From positions 1 through 64,000 of the forward strand of contig JACRPS010000015.1 in NCBI GenBank assembly GCA_016223085.1: DNA of 64,000 nt. The letters run 5' to 3'. Position numbers and translations under genes: made by a program. A model generated the notes under the pieces. The model had not been told where the DNA came from, did not search any database, and saw only the letters and a program-made list of their open reading frames with translations. Below are positions 1 through 8,119 of the stretch, in pieces. The first letter of the stretch is position 1; the number at the start of each line of letters is the position of its first letter. The stretch comes from Chloroflexota bacterium. GTDB lineage: Bacteria; Chloroflexota; Anaerolineae; Aggregatilineales; Phototrophicaceae.

Positions 1-1
1 G

Positions 2-121
2 ATTGAGTGCTTCATTGGCAAGATCAAACATTTTCGCCGAGTCTTTTCCCGCTTTGACAAGCTCGCGCGTCGCTATCTCGGTTTCTTGCATCTCACCAGT
101 ACCTTGATTTGGTTACGTTGA
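2..121 (+). mobile_element. IS5-family transposase, C-terminal fragment
   Basis: The window opens inside a reading frame that encodes 39 residues and stops at a TGA. It begins IECFIGKIKHFRRVFSRFDK and ends with LIWLR. This matches the C-terminal end of IS5-family DDE transposases, where the catalytic Glu lies just before a basic KxxHFRRVxSRxDKxAR helix; the Glu is the second residue visible here. The rest lies outside the window, so it is unknown whether the element is intact. It ends 45 bp upstream of ftsW, so an insertion sequence sits at the left edge of the division cluster. The inverted-repeat end of the element was not identified. Confidence 0.7.
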
Positions 122-166
122 TATGTCAACACAACCTAGCGACTATAGACTATCCAAGGGCGTGTT

Positions 167-1492
167 ATGGCCGACGTGCCGCAGTTCATCGAAAACGAAA
201 CGATTGCCCAGCCCGCGCCGCGTCCGGTACGGTCCACACCCCGCGCGACGCCGCGAGTCGTGCCCGCCGAACCGGCGGAGACGAAGCGCCGCTGGCTGAG
301 CACGCTGGACGGCTACCTGCTGCTGGTGACGGGTATCCTGCTGGCGGTCGGCCTGATGATGGTTTACAGCACGACGTTTGACCTCAGCTACCAAATCTAT
401 GGTGACCAGACAACGATTTTTATGCGCCACCTGCGCAACCTGGGCGTGGCGCTGGTCTTCCTGGTGCTGCTGGCGCTGATTGACTACCGCATCTGGCGGC
501 GGCTGGCAGTGCTTCTGCTGCTGCTGACGATTGGCGCGCTGGTGGCGGTGCTGCTGTTTGGCGATAACACGCTACTGGACGCCCGCCGCGCGCTGGTCAA
601 CGGGTCGTTCCAGCCCGGCGAGCTGGCGGAACTGACGACCGTGATTTACATGGCGGCCTGGCTCGGTTCGCGCAAGACGCAGATTCGCAGCATCACCTTC
701 GGGCTGATTCCGTTCGCGGTGCTGGTGAGCATCATCGGCGGGCTGGTGCTGCTCCAGCCGGACATCAGCACGGCGGCGACAATTGTGTTCGCGGCGGGCA
801 TCATGTTCTTCCTGGCGGGTGCGGACCTGGTGCAGTTGGGGGCGATAGCGGTGGTAGGGGCGGTGATCGCCATTCTGTACCTCACCTCATCCGGCCCGCA
901 TTATGCGCAGGGGCGCGTATCGTCGTATATCTCCGGCACGTCCGATCTGACGCAGGCGGACTATCATATCCAGCAGGCGATCAAGGCGTTTTCCAACGGC
1001 GGCTGGACCGGCGTTGGCCTGGGGCAGAGCAAGCAGAAGTTTGAAAACCTGCCCGTGCCGCACACGGACAGCATCTTCGCCGTGATCGGGGAAGAACTGG
1101 GCATTCTGGGGGCGGGGGCGGTGGTGGCGCTGTATACCGCGCTGGTCATACGCGGCCTGCAAGTGGCGCGGCGTTCGATTGATTCGTTTGGGATGCTGCT
1201 GGCCGCCGGGCTGACGATCTGGATAGCCGTCAAAGCCCTGCTGAACATCGCCGTGATGACGGCGCTCGTGCCGCCGACCGGCGCGTCGCTGCCCTTTATC
1301 AGCTTCGGCGGGTCGTCGCTGGTGGTGGTGATGGCCGGCGTTGGGCTGATTCTGAGCGTCGCTCGCGTGCGGCTGCTGCAAAACCTGCCGCGCCGCCCGA
1401 TCACGGAACGCATTAAAGCCGGCGCGAACGGCCACCGCAACGGGCGCAAGCGGATAGGTGCGCGGGAGAAAACAGTGAATACGAACGTGTAG
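167..1492 (+). CDS. ftsW: FtsW/RodA/SpoVE-family peptidoglycan polymerase
   Basis: This 441-residue SEDS-family protein polymerises lipid II into glycan strands, in FtsW's case at the division septum with a class B penicillin-binding protein. A hydrophilic Pro/Arg-rich N-terminus of about 45 residues precedes roughly ten membrane segments. The family signature YHIQQAIKAFSNGGWTGVGLG starts near residue 266, followed by PHTDSIFAVIGEELG near 298 and FGGSS near 380. The C-terminus is a basic tail. An AAGGG ribosome binding site six bases upstream supports the ATG. The gene lies at the head of a dcw-type cluster, which favours FtsW over RodA. mraY and murD are not between the IS remnant and this gene. 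Confidence 0.93.
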   Translation: MADVPQFIENETIAQPAPRPVRSTPRATPRVVPAEPAETKRRWLSTLDGYLLLVTGILLAVGLMMVYSTTFDLSYQIYGDQTTIFMRHLRNLGVALVFLVLLALIDYRIWRRLAVLLLLLTIGALVAVLLFGDNTLLDARRALVNGSFQPGELAELTTVIYMAAWLGSRKTQIRSITFGLIPFAVLVSIIGGLVLLQPDISTAATIVFAAGIMFFLAGADLVQLGAIAVVGAVIAILYLTSSGPHYAQGRVSSYISGTSDLTQADYHIQQAIKAFSNGGWTGVGLGQSKQKFENLPVPHTDSIFAVIGEELGILGAGAVVALYTALVIRGLQVARRSIDSFGMLLAAGLTIWIAVKALLNIAVMTALVPPTGASLPFISFGGSSLVVVMAGVGLILSVARVRLLQNLPRRPITERIKAGANGHRNGRKRIGAREKTVNTNV

Positions 1493-1529
1493 AAGCCAGA
1501 CTGCTGTTATACGCGCCAGGCACTCAAAG

Positions 1530-2051
1530 TCACGTACACAAATTCTCGCACGGCACACCGTCGCTGTCCTCGTCCCGGTCAAAACACTGGCAAGTGTTCA
1601 GCTGGAAGTACGCCTCGTCACAGGTCAATATCTGCTCGCACGTCAGCGAACAGTTGCACACCCACACGGCGCTGGTCGCCACCGGCTGCACCAGCGCAAA
1701 CGCCGGCGTGATCGGGGCCAGCGTCACGTTGGGCGTGGGCGTAAACGTCACGTATAAGTCGCCAACGCCGGGGTCGGTGGCCGTCAGCAGCGAACTGTGA
1801 ATGTAACCGTCCTGGTTGTCTGCCCGGACGCGATACCAGGTGGAACTGTTGGCGAACCGCTGGCCGCGCACCGTTTCCAGCACGGTGACGGTCGTGCCGG
1901 GACGCAGCCCGGTGACGATGCGGCAGGATGTTCGCGGGCAGCTTCGGACGTTGGTGGTGCGCGCTTTCACGTACAGGATGCTGGTTTGCGCCGCCACTGA
2001 CATCACAACCAGCAGAAACAGGGCGGCGGCCACAAAAACTCGCTTTTGCAT
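1530..2051 (-). CDS. Secreted SH3-domain protein with Excalibur-like calcium motif
   Basis: This is a 173-residue exported protein. Residues 1-21 form a signal peptide ending in VAAQ. A bacterial SH3 domain (about residues 25-92) contains NVRSCPRTSC, GTTVTVLE, WYRVR and GYIHSSLL, the usual pattern of wall-binding SH3b domains. After a Pro/Thr-rich linker the C-terminus is Cys-rich and ends in CFDRDEDSDGVPCENLC, which resembles the DxDxDGxxCE loop of the Excalibur extracellular calcium-binding domain. It lies on the opposite strand between ftsW and murG, so it interrupts the cluster and is transcribed separately. A role at the cell wall is inferred from the domains. The substrate is unknown. 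Confidence 0.8.
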   Translation of the reverse strand: MQKRVFVAAALFLLVVMSVAAQTSILYVKARTTNVRSCPRTSCRIVTGLRPGTTVTVLETVRGQRFANSSTWYRVRADNQDGYIHSSLLTATDPGVGDLYVTFTPTPNVTLAPITPAFALVQPVATSAVWVCNCSLTCEQILTCDEAYFQLNTCQCFDRDEDSDGVPCENLCT

Positions 2052-2176
2052 GGTGTTTGCCTCGCGCGTTTTTCGACAGTTTACCCCATTCGCAGCCGGC
2101 GCATAAATAGGCCATTGTGTTTAGTGCGGCGCTGACGGCTGAGACTGGTCATGTTTTCTTCAATCGTGACCTCTGT

Positions 2177-2182
2177 TAGAAT
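2177..2182 (+). promoter_or_regulatory. Possible -10 element for murG
   Basis: TAGAAT lies 23 bases before the murG start in the 154-bp gap shared with the divergent SH3 gene. No good -35 match is visible. Because the SH3 gene on the opposite strand separates murG from ftsW, murG plausibly has its own promoter here. Confidence 0.3.
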
Positions 2183-2205
2183 GGAACAGCAGGCACGATA
2201 AAATC

Positions 2206-3330
2206 ATGAGCAGACACAACAACAGCGCGCAGCACATTTTGATAGCCGCTGGTGGCACTGGCGGCCACGTTTACCCGGCGCTGGCGATTGCCGAAGCGGT
2301 ACGGGAACATTATCCCAACGTGAGCCTGGCGTTTGTGGGCAGCGTCGGCGGTTTCGAGCGCCCGCTGGTGCAGGAGTCCGGCGTGGTATTTGAGTCGTAC
2401 AATGAAGTGCGCGCCGGACCGCTGCACGGGGTCGGCCTGCCACGCAAGCTGTGGAGCGCGGTCAACCTCGCCGTCGGTACGCTGCAAGCCCTGGCGCTGA
2501 TGCTGCGGCAGAGACCCGACGCAATCCTGCTCACGGGCGGCTGGAGTGGCCTGCCGGTGTCACTGGCCGGGTGGCTGCTGCGCGTGCCGATTCTGATTTT
2601 TCTGCCGGACATCGAACCGGGGCTAACGATTCAGGCGCTGAAGCCGTTCGCGCGGCGCGTGGCCGTCACAACGGCGGAGTCGCAGCCGTATGTCCCGGCA
2701 GGCAAGATGATCGTCACCGGCTACCCGCTGCGGGCGGCGCTGCGCCGGGCGACCCGCGACCAGGCGGTGCAGCACTTTGGACTGGACCCGGCGCGCCAGA
2801 CGCTGCTGGTCTTTGGCGGCAGCCGGGGGGCGCGGGCGATTAACAACGCGCTGCTGGACATCGCGCCCGACCTGCTGGCGGACGGCATCCAGATCATTCA
2901 CGTGACCGGCACGCTGGACTGGCCGGACATCGAACGGCGCGCGGCGGGGCTGTCTGACCGTTACCACGCCTTCCCTTATCTGCACGGCGACATGGGGCTG
3001 GCGTTTGCCGCTGCCGATCTGGTGGTCAGCCGGGCAGGGGCCAGCGTGTTAGGCGAACTGCCGTATTTTGGGTTAGCATCCATCCTGATACCGTATCCCC
3101 ACGCCTGGCGTTACCAGAAGGTGAACGCGGATTGGCTCGCCAGCCGGGGCGCAGCGGTGCGGCTGGACGAAGACCGGATGGCCGCCGATTTGCTACCGAC
3201 CATTCGCAGCCTGCTGAACGACCCGGCGCGGCTGGCGGAGATGCGGGCGAAGGCGGCGGCGCTGGCGCAGCCGGATGGGGCGCGGCGCATTGCCGCTGAA
3301 CTGGTACAACTGGCCGGAGGACAGGCATGA
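2206..3330 (+). CDS. murG: MurG, lipid II synthase (N-acetylglucosaminyltransferase)
   Basis: This 374-residue protein transfers GlcNAc from UDP-GlcNAc to lipid I on the inner face of the membrane. It is a GT28/GT-B enzyme of normal length. The N-domain loop GGTGGHVYPA is at residues 16-25, the second glycine-rich loop FGGSRGARAIN near 203, and the UDP-sugar-binding segment RAGASVLGELPYFG near 275, followed by PYPHA. The murG stop overlaps the next start as ATGA, so the downstream CvpA-like gene is probably translationally coupled. No strong Shine-Dalgarno sequence is visible before the ATG. Confidence 0.95.
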   Translation: MSRHNNSAQHILIAAGGTGGHVYPALAIAEAVREHYPNVSLAFVGSVGGFERPLVQESGVVFESYNEVRAGPLHGVGLPRKLWSAVNLAVGTLQALALMLRQRPDAILLTGGWSGLPVSLAGWLLRVPILIFLPDIEPGLTIQALKPFARRVAVTTAESQPYVPAGKMIVTGYPLRAALRRATRDQAVQHFGLDPARQTLLVFGGSRGARAINNALLDIAPDLLADGIQIIHVTGTLDWPDIERRAAGLSDRYHAFPYLHGDMGLAFAAADLVVSRAGASVLGELPYFGLASILIPYPHAWRYQKVNADWLASRGAAVRLDEDRMAADLLPTIRSLLNDPARLAEMRAKAAALAQPDGARRIAAELVQLAGGQA

Positions 3331-3869
3331 TTCAACTGGTGGGGCTGCTGTGGGGCATGGCGCTGGTGTTTGCCATCATCGGCTATATTCGCGGCCTCAG
3401 CCGGGAGGTGATTGCTACCTCCGGGATAATCCTCGGCCTGTTTGCGCTGTTCCAGTTTGACGACGTGATTCGCGGTACGCTGCTGGCAAACGTCCCCAAC
3501 GACCAGAAATTCTGGGTGCAGTCGGCGCTGTTCCTGGCGATTGTCTATTTCGCCTATCAGACGCGCACCTTCACCCGGCGCGAGCTGGCGCAGCGTGCGG
3601 AAGGCCGCGACAATCTGCAATCGAGCGTGCTGGGCGGCATCGTCGGCTTCATCAATGGCTACCTGGTGTGGGGGTCGCTGTGGTATTTCATGCACATCAA
3701 CAACTACCCACTTGCGCCGTACATCTCGCAGCCACCCGCCGGGTCGCCGAGCGCGCAGGCCATTGGCACGCTGCCGCTGTATATCCTGGCCGGCGGGCCG
3801 GGCGGCACGGGTAATCTGCTGGCGCTGGCGGTGATCGTGCTGTTTATCTTCGTGCTCGTTGTGATATAG
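3327..3869 (+). CDS. CvpA-like four-helix membrane protein, copy 1
   Basis: This is a 180-residue integral membrane protein. It has an N-terminal helix pair (residues 1-35) with the motif IGYIRGLSREVIATSGIILG, a middle segment with a helix near 70 and another near 100-120, a Pro/Ser/Gly-rich loop and a C-terminal hydrophobic segment. The opening 'helix, G-x-x-RGxxRE, T/S-G-I-x-L' resembles CvpA/colicin V production family proteins, but similarity beyond that was not established. It overlaps murG by 4 bp. A clear paralogue follows directly. Its place between murG and murC suggests a cell-envelope role; the function is unknown. Confidence 0.75.
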   Translation: MIQLVGLLWGMALVFAIIGYIRGLSREVIATSGIILGLFALFQFDDVIRGTLLANVPNDQKFWVQSALFLAIVYFAYQTRTFTRRELAQRAEGRDNLQSSVLGGIVGFINGYLVWGSLWYFMHINNYPLAPYISQPPAGSPSAQAIGTLPLYILAGGPGGTGNLLALAVIVLFIFVLVVI

Positions 3870-3872
3870 ATT

Positions 3873-3902
3873 TGTAGGGACACGATGTATCGTGTCCCTA
3901 CA
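3873..3902. repeat. GTAGGG-family palindrome, copy 1
   Basis: A 30-base palindrome with 14-base arms (TGTAGGGACACGAT and its complement) around a central GT. It fills the gap between the two CvpA-like genes and ends just before the ribosome binding site of the second. It belongs to the dispersed family described in the findings. Confidence 0.9.
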
Positions 3903-3914
3903 GGAGCAACCGGG

Positions 3915-4448
3915 ATGGTACAGCTCTATTCCATGCTGTGGATAATGGCCGCGTTCTTCGCCGTGATCGGCGCGATACGCGGCTGGTCAAAAGAGATCGT
4001 CTCGACGGCGGGCATCATCCTGGCGCTGTTTGCGCTGTTCCAGTTCGACCCGCTGCTGCGCGGCGTGTTCCTGGTGTCCGTCCCACGCGACCAGGCGTTT
4101 TTTGTGCAGATTGGCCTGTTCGCGGCCATCATCTACTTCGCCTACCAGTCGCGCACCATCGTCAATCGCGCCGGGCCGGACAATCCCAACCGGGCGCAAA
4201 ACGCGGTGCTGGGCGCGGTACTGGGCGCGCTCAACGGCTACCTGATCTGGGGCGCGGTCTGGTACTTCCTCGACATCAACGAGTACCCGCTGTCGCCAAT
4301 GGTGATCGCGCCCGCGCCGGGGTCGGTCAGCGAAACGACGCTGAACACGATTCCACTGGTGCTGCTGGGCGGCGGCGCGGCCAGCAACGGCGAACTGCTG
4401 ACGATTATCGTGATTGTGTTGTTCCTCGTGGTGCTGTTTCTGATTTAG
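3915..4448 (+). CDS. CvpA-like membrane protein, copy 2
   Basis: This 177-residue protein is a tandem paralogue of the preceding gene. It shares the opening IGAIRGWSKEIVSTAGIILA, the ALFQFD segment, the YFAYQSRT segment and the NGYLIWGAVWYFLDINEYPL segment, ending in a hydrophobic tail. An earlier in-frame ATG at 3885 lies inside the palindromic repeat. The ATG at 3915 is preceded by AGGAG with eight bases spacing and aligns with the start of copy 1, so 3915 was chosen. Function unknown; probably envelope-associated by context. Confidence 0.75.
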   Translation: MVQLYSMLWIMAAFFAVIGAIRGWSKEIVSTAGIILALFALFQFDPLLRGVFLVSVPRDQAFFVQIGLFAAIIYFAYQSRTIVNRAGPDNPNRAQNAVLGAVLGALNGYLIWGAVWYFLDINEYPLSPMVIAPAPGSVSETTLNTIPLVLLGGGAASNGELLTIIVIVLFLVVLFLI

Positions 4449-4520
4449 TTTTCAGTTATCGGTTTTCAGTTATCAGTAAAAGAAAAGACTGGAAACTGAC
4501 AACTGATAACTGACAACTGA
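4449..4520. repeat. CAGTTATC-type long inverted repeat
   Basis: Left arm TTTTCAGTTATC (repeated twice) and right arm built from ACTGATAACTGACAACTGA can form a long imperfect hairpin of about 28 bp with a purine-rich loop. It fills the gap before murC. Related sequences occur at 6046-6109 and 19005-19076, with a partial copy near 55520-55545, so this is a dispersed repeat rather than a gene-specific terminator. Confidence 0.75.
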
Positions 4521-4530
4521 GGACTATCAA

Positions 4531-5961
4531 TTGGCAAAGATACATCCCCCGCAGCATATTCATCTGGTTGGCATCGGTGGCAGCGGACTGTCGGCGATTG
4601 CGCGCGTGCTGCTGGGGCAGGGCTACAAGGTAAGCGGTTCTGATCGCACGCCGAACGCGCTGACTGAGGCGCTGGCGCGGGACGGCGCAACGATCTACAC
4701 CGGCCACGACGCAAGTTACATCAACGGCGCGGAGGCGTTGATTATCACGTCGGCGGTGAAAGACGATCATGTGGAAGTGGCGGCGGCGCGCACAGCCGGA
4801 ATCCCGGTGTACAAGCGGCAGGACATCATCGCCGACGTGATGGAAGGCAAGACCGTGATCGCCGTCGCCGGGACGAAGGGCAAAACGACGACAACCAGCA
4901 TGATCGTCCACATCCTGCGCGAATGTGGCAAAGACCCCAGTTACATCGTTGGCGGGGTGATGGGCAACACCGGCACAAACGCGGGCGTTGGTCAGGGCGA
5001 TATTTTTGTGGTCGAGGCCGACGAATACGAGAATATGTTTCTCGGCCTGAAACCAGACATTGCCGTGATTACGAATATTGAGTGGGATCATCCCGATTTT
5101 TTTAAGACGCCGGGTGAGATGGTTGAGGCGTTTGAGAATTTTATTGCCATCCTAAAAGAGAATGATCGCGGCGTTTTGATTGCGTCAGCAGATGATGAGC
5201 GTACAGCCATAATTGCTACTAGGCAGCGGGCAATAAATCGAAGTGTGCTGTGGGGAAAAGTTGATCGAGTTCTCTCTCAATTAGCGATGTCAACATCAAC
5301 TTATGGTGTGGATATGCCAGCCGACTACCAAGCGGTCAATCTTCGCATCAATGGTAATGGAAACACACTATTTGATGTCGAAGATATGGGAACAGTATGT
5401 TTACACCTGCCAGGTAAACATAATATCCGAAATGCTCTTGCTGCCTTACTAGCTGCCGACACCGAGGGTATTTCGTTTATCGAAGCTGCTAAAGCCCTCG
5501 AATCCTTCATTCCTCCCGCGCGGCGGTTTGAACTGCGCGCCGATGTGAACGGCGTCGCCATTATTGATGACTACGCCCATAACCCGATGTCGATTCGGGC
5601 GGTACTCGATGCGGCGCGGCAGCGGTATCCTGAGCGTGCCATCTGGGCAGTATGGCAGCCGCACACGTTTAGCCGGACGCAGGCGTTGTGGGATGATTTT
5701 GTGAAGGCGTTCGCGCAGGCCGATCATGTGCTGGTGACGGACATTTACGCCGCTCGTGAGCAGCGAATTCCGGGCGTGACTAGCGCGGCCATCGTCGCGG
5801 CGATGCAGCACCCGGATGCGCGCCACACGCCGGCGTTTGCCGATGCGGTCGCCGCGCTGCGCGAGGGCGTGACCGCGCCCGCCGCCATCATCATCATGAG
5901 CGCGGGCGATGCGCCGCAAATCGGCGTGGAGTACGTGAAATGGCTGGAGGCGCGGGAATGA
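4531..5961 (+). CDS. murC: UDP-N-acetylmuramate--L-alanine ligase (MurC)
   Basis: This 476-residue Mur ligase adds the first amino acid (L-Ala in most bacteria) to UDP-MurNAc using ATP. Visible motifs are GIGGSGLSAIARVL near residue 10, the P-loop AGTKGKTTTTS near 115, EADEYENMF near 165, DHPDFF near 187 and DDYAHNP near 345, with PHTFSR further on. EADEYENMF and DDYAHNP also recall the Mpl branch of the family, but the dcw context favours MurC. The start is TTG with GAGGA eight bases upstream. The stretch about 5090-5520 is clearly more AT-rich than the rest of the gene, although the frame is intact. Confidence 0.9.
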   Translation: MAKIHPPQHIHLVGIGGSGLSAIARVLLGQGYKVSGSDRTPNALTEALARDGATIYTGHDASYINGAEALIITSAVKDDHVEVAAARTAGIPVYKRQDIIADVMEGKTVIAVAGTKGKTTTTSMIVHILRECGKDPSYIVGGVMGNTGTNAGVGQGDIFVVEADEYENMFLGLKPDIAVITNIEWDHPDFFKTPGEMVEAFENFIAILKENDRGVLIASADDERTAIIATRQRAINRSVLWGKVDRVLSQLAMSTSTYGVDMPADYQAVNLRINGNGNTLFDVEDMGTVCLHLPGKHNIRNALAALLAADTEGISFIEAAKALESFIPPARRFELRADVNGVAIIDDYAHNPMSIRAVLDAARQRYPERAIWAVWQPHTFSRTQALWDDFVKAFAQADHVLVTDIYAAREQRIPGVTSAAIVAAMQHPDARHTPAFADAVAALREGVTAPAAIIIMSAGDAPQIGVEYVKWLEARE

Positions 5962-6045
5962 ATATAAAGCCTTTTCAACCGCCAAGACGCCACCCCCTGC
6001 ATCTCGTAAACTCGATGCGGGGGCATAGAGAACGCCAAGAGAGAG

Positions 6046-6109
6046 TTTTCAGTTGTCGGTTTTCAGTTGTCAGTATTAACTGGAAACTGGCGACTGGCAA
6101 CTGGCAACT
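6046..6109. repeat. CAGTTGTC-type long inverted repeat, second copy
   Basis: This is the same repeat type as at 4449-4520: TTTTCAGTTGTC units pair with ACTGGCAACTGGCAACT. The 196-bp gap between murC and murB also holds a CCGCCAAGACGCCA segment near 5980 and a run of CTTTG-type units (CGCCTTTGCCCCTTTGCG, 6115-6140). No gene is visible in it. Confidence 0.7.
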
Positions 6110-6157
6110 TCTCTGCGCCTTTGCCCCTTTGCGCGTTTGCGTTGAATCTGATTCTTT

Positions 6158-7066
6158 ATGTTGAGCCTTCCCCCGCCTTACGCTTCCCGATTGCTGCACG
6201 ATGAACCCCTTGCCCGTTATACGGCGGCGCGGCTGGGCGGGCCGGCGGATATGCTGTACGTGGCGCGGGAGTCCACCGATGAGTTAGTTGAAGTGGTATC
6301 GGCGGCGTGGGCGCAGGGTGTCCCGGCGCGGGTGCTGGGCGGCGGCGCGAACGTGCTGGTATCGGACAACGGCTTTCGCGGCCTGATCGTCATCAACGAC
6401 GTGGCGGAAATCACCTTTGGCAACTGGCATGGCGGGCGCAATGTGGCTGCGACGGGTGGCGCGGGGTTAACCGTGCTGGCGCGGAAATGCGCGGCGCGGG
6501 GCCTGGCCGGGCTGGAATGGGCCGCCAGCGTGCCGGGAACGATCGGCGGGGCGGTGGTGAACAACGCCGGCGCGCACGGTAGCGACATGGCCGCGACGTT
6601 GCGTGATGTGGTGGTGCTGGATGCCGAACGCGGGCCGGAGTTGCTGGCGTGCGCCGACCTGGTTTATGGCTACCGCACGTCGGTGTTGAAGCAGCGTGCT
6701 GACCGGCGCTTTCTGGTGCTGCTGGCAACCTTCGCGCTGGAAGTGGATGAGCCGGAGGCGATTCACGCCAGGATGGACGAATTTATCGCTTACCGCAAGC
6801 GCACGCAGCCGCCGGGTGCGAGCCTGGGCAGCATCTTTAAGAATCCGCCGGGAGACTACGCCGGGCGTCTGATCGAAGCGGCGGGCTTGAAGGGCTATCG
6901 CATCGGCAGCGTGCAGGTGTCGCCAGTCCACGCCAACTTTTTTGTGAATACTGGCAGCGCGTCGGCCAGCGACTATTACACGTTGATTCGCCAGGTGCGC
7001 GAAGCGGTGTACCAGCACAGCGGCGTGGAACTGGAACTGGAAATCGAACTGGTGGGCGAGTGGTGA
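6158..7066 (+). CDS. murB: UDP-N-acetylenolpyruvoylglucosamine reductase (MurB)
   Basis: This 302-residue FAD/NADPH enzyme reduces UDP-GlcNAc-enolpyruvate to UDP-MurNAc in the cytoplasm. FAD-binding elements are YTAARLGGPAD near residue 20, VLGGGANVLVSDNGFRGL near 60 and ASVPGTIGGAVVNNAGAHG near 125. GASLGSIFKNPPGDYAG near 220 carries the catalytic Ser, followed by GYRIGSVQVSPVHANFFVN. The length of about 300 residues and the lack of the extra C-terminal loop place it in the short type II MurB group. It lies between murC and ftsQ. The ATG has no strong Shine-Dalgarno sequence, and the repeats upstream may have replaced original leader sequence. Confidence 0.94.
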   Translation: MLSLPPPYASRLLHDEPLARYTAARLGGPADMLYVARESTDELVEVVSAAWAQGVPARVLGGGANVLVSDNGFRGLIVINDVAEITFGNWHGGRNVAATGGAGLTVLARKCAARGLAGLEWAASVPGTIGGAVVNNAGAHGSDMAATLRDVVVLDAERGPELLACADLVYGYRTSVLKQRADRRFLVLLATFALEVDEPEAIHARMDEFIAYRKRTQPPGASLGSIFKNPPGDYAGRLIEAAGLKGYRIGSVQVSPVHANFFVNTGSASASDYYTLIRQVREAVYQHSGVELELEIELVGEW

Positions 7067-7084
7067 TCTTGGTGCTAAACCATT

Positions 7085-7112
7085 GTAGGGACACGGCATG
7101 CCGTGTCCCTAC
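7085..7112. repeat. GTAGGG-family palindrome, perfect 28-mer
   Basis: A perfect 28-base palindrome with arm GTAGGGACACGGCA, located 18 bp after the murB stop. It can form a 12-bp hairpin but lacks a T-run, so it is a repeat rather than an intrinsic terminator. Confidence 0.9.
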
Positions 7113-7245
7113 GGCTCTAAAGGCGTTGGGGCAGGGCTGTGCGCCCTTGTGGGGTATGATGAACGATAGTAAACGTCAAAAGCTATCAGTTCAAAATTAT
7201 TCACGAAACTTAAGTATCTCCCCTACCGAATCTTAACTTTACGAT

Positions 7246-7275
7246 TTGTCGTTTTGCGGTGGGTTGTGGGATAAT
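7246..7275 (+). promoter_or_regulatory. Candidate promoter for ftsQ-ftsA
   Basis: TTGTCG at 7246-7251 and GATAAT at 7270-7275 are separated by 18 bases and end 25 bases before the ftsQ start. The preceding 130 bp is AT-richer than the coding DNA and contains no gene. This would drive ftsQ and ftsA independently of the mur genes. Confidence 0.4.
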
Positions 7276-7300
7276 GTGGGATAGAGTCTGAGGAACGGGC

Positions 7301-8119
7301 ATGGCGTCACGGCTGCGAGAACGAAAGCGAACCGCGCGCGAACCCGGCGTCCTGCGCGGGTCGGTTACTACGCCGCACAGCATGCCGGTGGTTCAGCATG
7401 GCGTGGAAAACCGTGCCGGCATTAGCTGGCGCGTATTTAGCGGCCTGATTGTCGTCAGCCTGATGATGGTGCTGGTGCTGTTCTTCTCGCTCGACCTGTT
7501 TTACGTCCACAGCATCGCGGTTGGCGGGTTGAAGTACACCACCAAAGAGGAAGTATTCGCGCTGTCGAACATCGCCAACCTGCACGTGTTCTGGGTAGAC
7601 CCGGACGAGGTGCGCCGCAACATCCTGCGCTCCCCCACGATTGCCGATACGCAGGTGGTCGTTGGCTGGCCGCCCAACATGGTGCAGATTATCATCGAGG
7701 AGCGTGAACCGGCGGTGGTGTGGGAGCAGGCTGGCGTGGCGGTATGGGTGGATATTCAGGGGCGGGTGATGCGCCAGCGCGAGGACCGCCCGGAACTGGT
7801 GCGCGTGGTGGTGGATAACTCGGTGGAAGGGCCGCTGGGGCCGAACGTGGCCGTGCCGCTGGATGCTGTGACCGGCGCGCTTCAGTTGAAGTCGCTGCGT
7901 CCGAATATTGACGTGCTGCGGTATAACCCGTATAAAGGGTTGGGCTACCAGGATGGGCGCGGCTGGGAAGCCTGGTTTGGCACCGGCACGGATATGCAGG
8001 AAAAGCTGCAAGTGTACGAAACGCTGGTGCAAAATCTGCTGACACGCAGCATCCAACCGCGAGAAGTGAACGTGGTGAATCCTGACGCGCCGTTTTATTC
8101 CGTCCTGTGGGGGCGTTAA
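7301..8119 (+). CDS. ftsQ: Cell division protein FtsQ/DivIB
   Basis: This 272-residue bitopic membrane protein is a divisome assembly factor. An arginine-rich cytoplasmic N-terminus of about 45 residues is followed by one membrane helix (RVFSGLIVVSLMMVLVLFFS, about 46-66). An extracytoplasmic POTRA domain (about 70-140) begins FYVHSIAVGGLKYTTKEEVFA and contains the usual R-x-SPTIADTQVVVGWPPNMVQI pattern, followed by the FtsQ beta domain with VWVDIQGRVM. The stop overlaps the ftsA ATG by one base (TAATG), indicating coupled translation. Confidence 0.88.
   Translation: MASRLRERKRTAREPGVLRGSVTTPHSMPVVQHGVENRAGISWRVFSGLIVVSLMMVLVLFFSLDLFYVHSIAVGGLKYTTKEEVFALSNIANLHVFWVDPDEVRRNILRSPTIADTQVVVGWPPNMVQIIIEEREPAVVWEQAGVAVWVDIQGRVMRQREDRPELVRVVVDNSVEGPLGPNVAVPLDAVTGALQLKSLRPNIDVLRYNPYKGLGYQDGRGWEAWFGTGTDMQEKLQVYETLVQNLLTRSIQPREVNVVNPDAPFYSVLWGR

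Noticed and set aside
887-1582. Long minus-strand open frame (231 codons) across ftsW
   Set aside because: It lies antisense to a clear ftsW, has Arg/His/Gln-rich composition typical of frame shadows in G+C-rich DNA and shows no motif.
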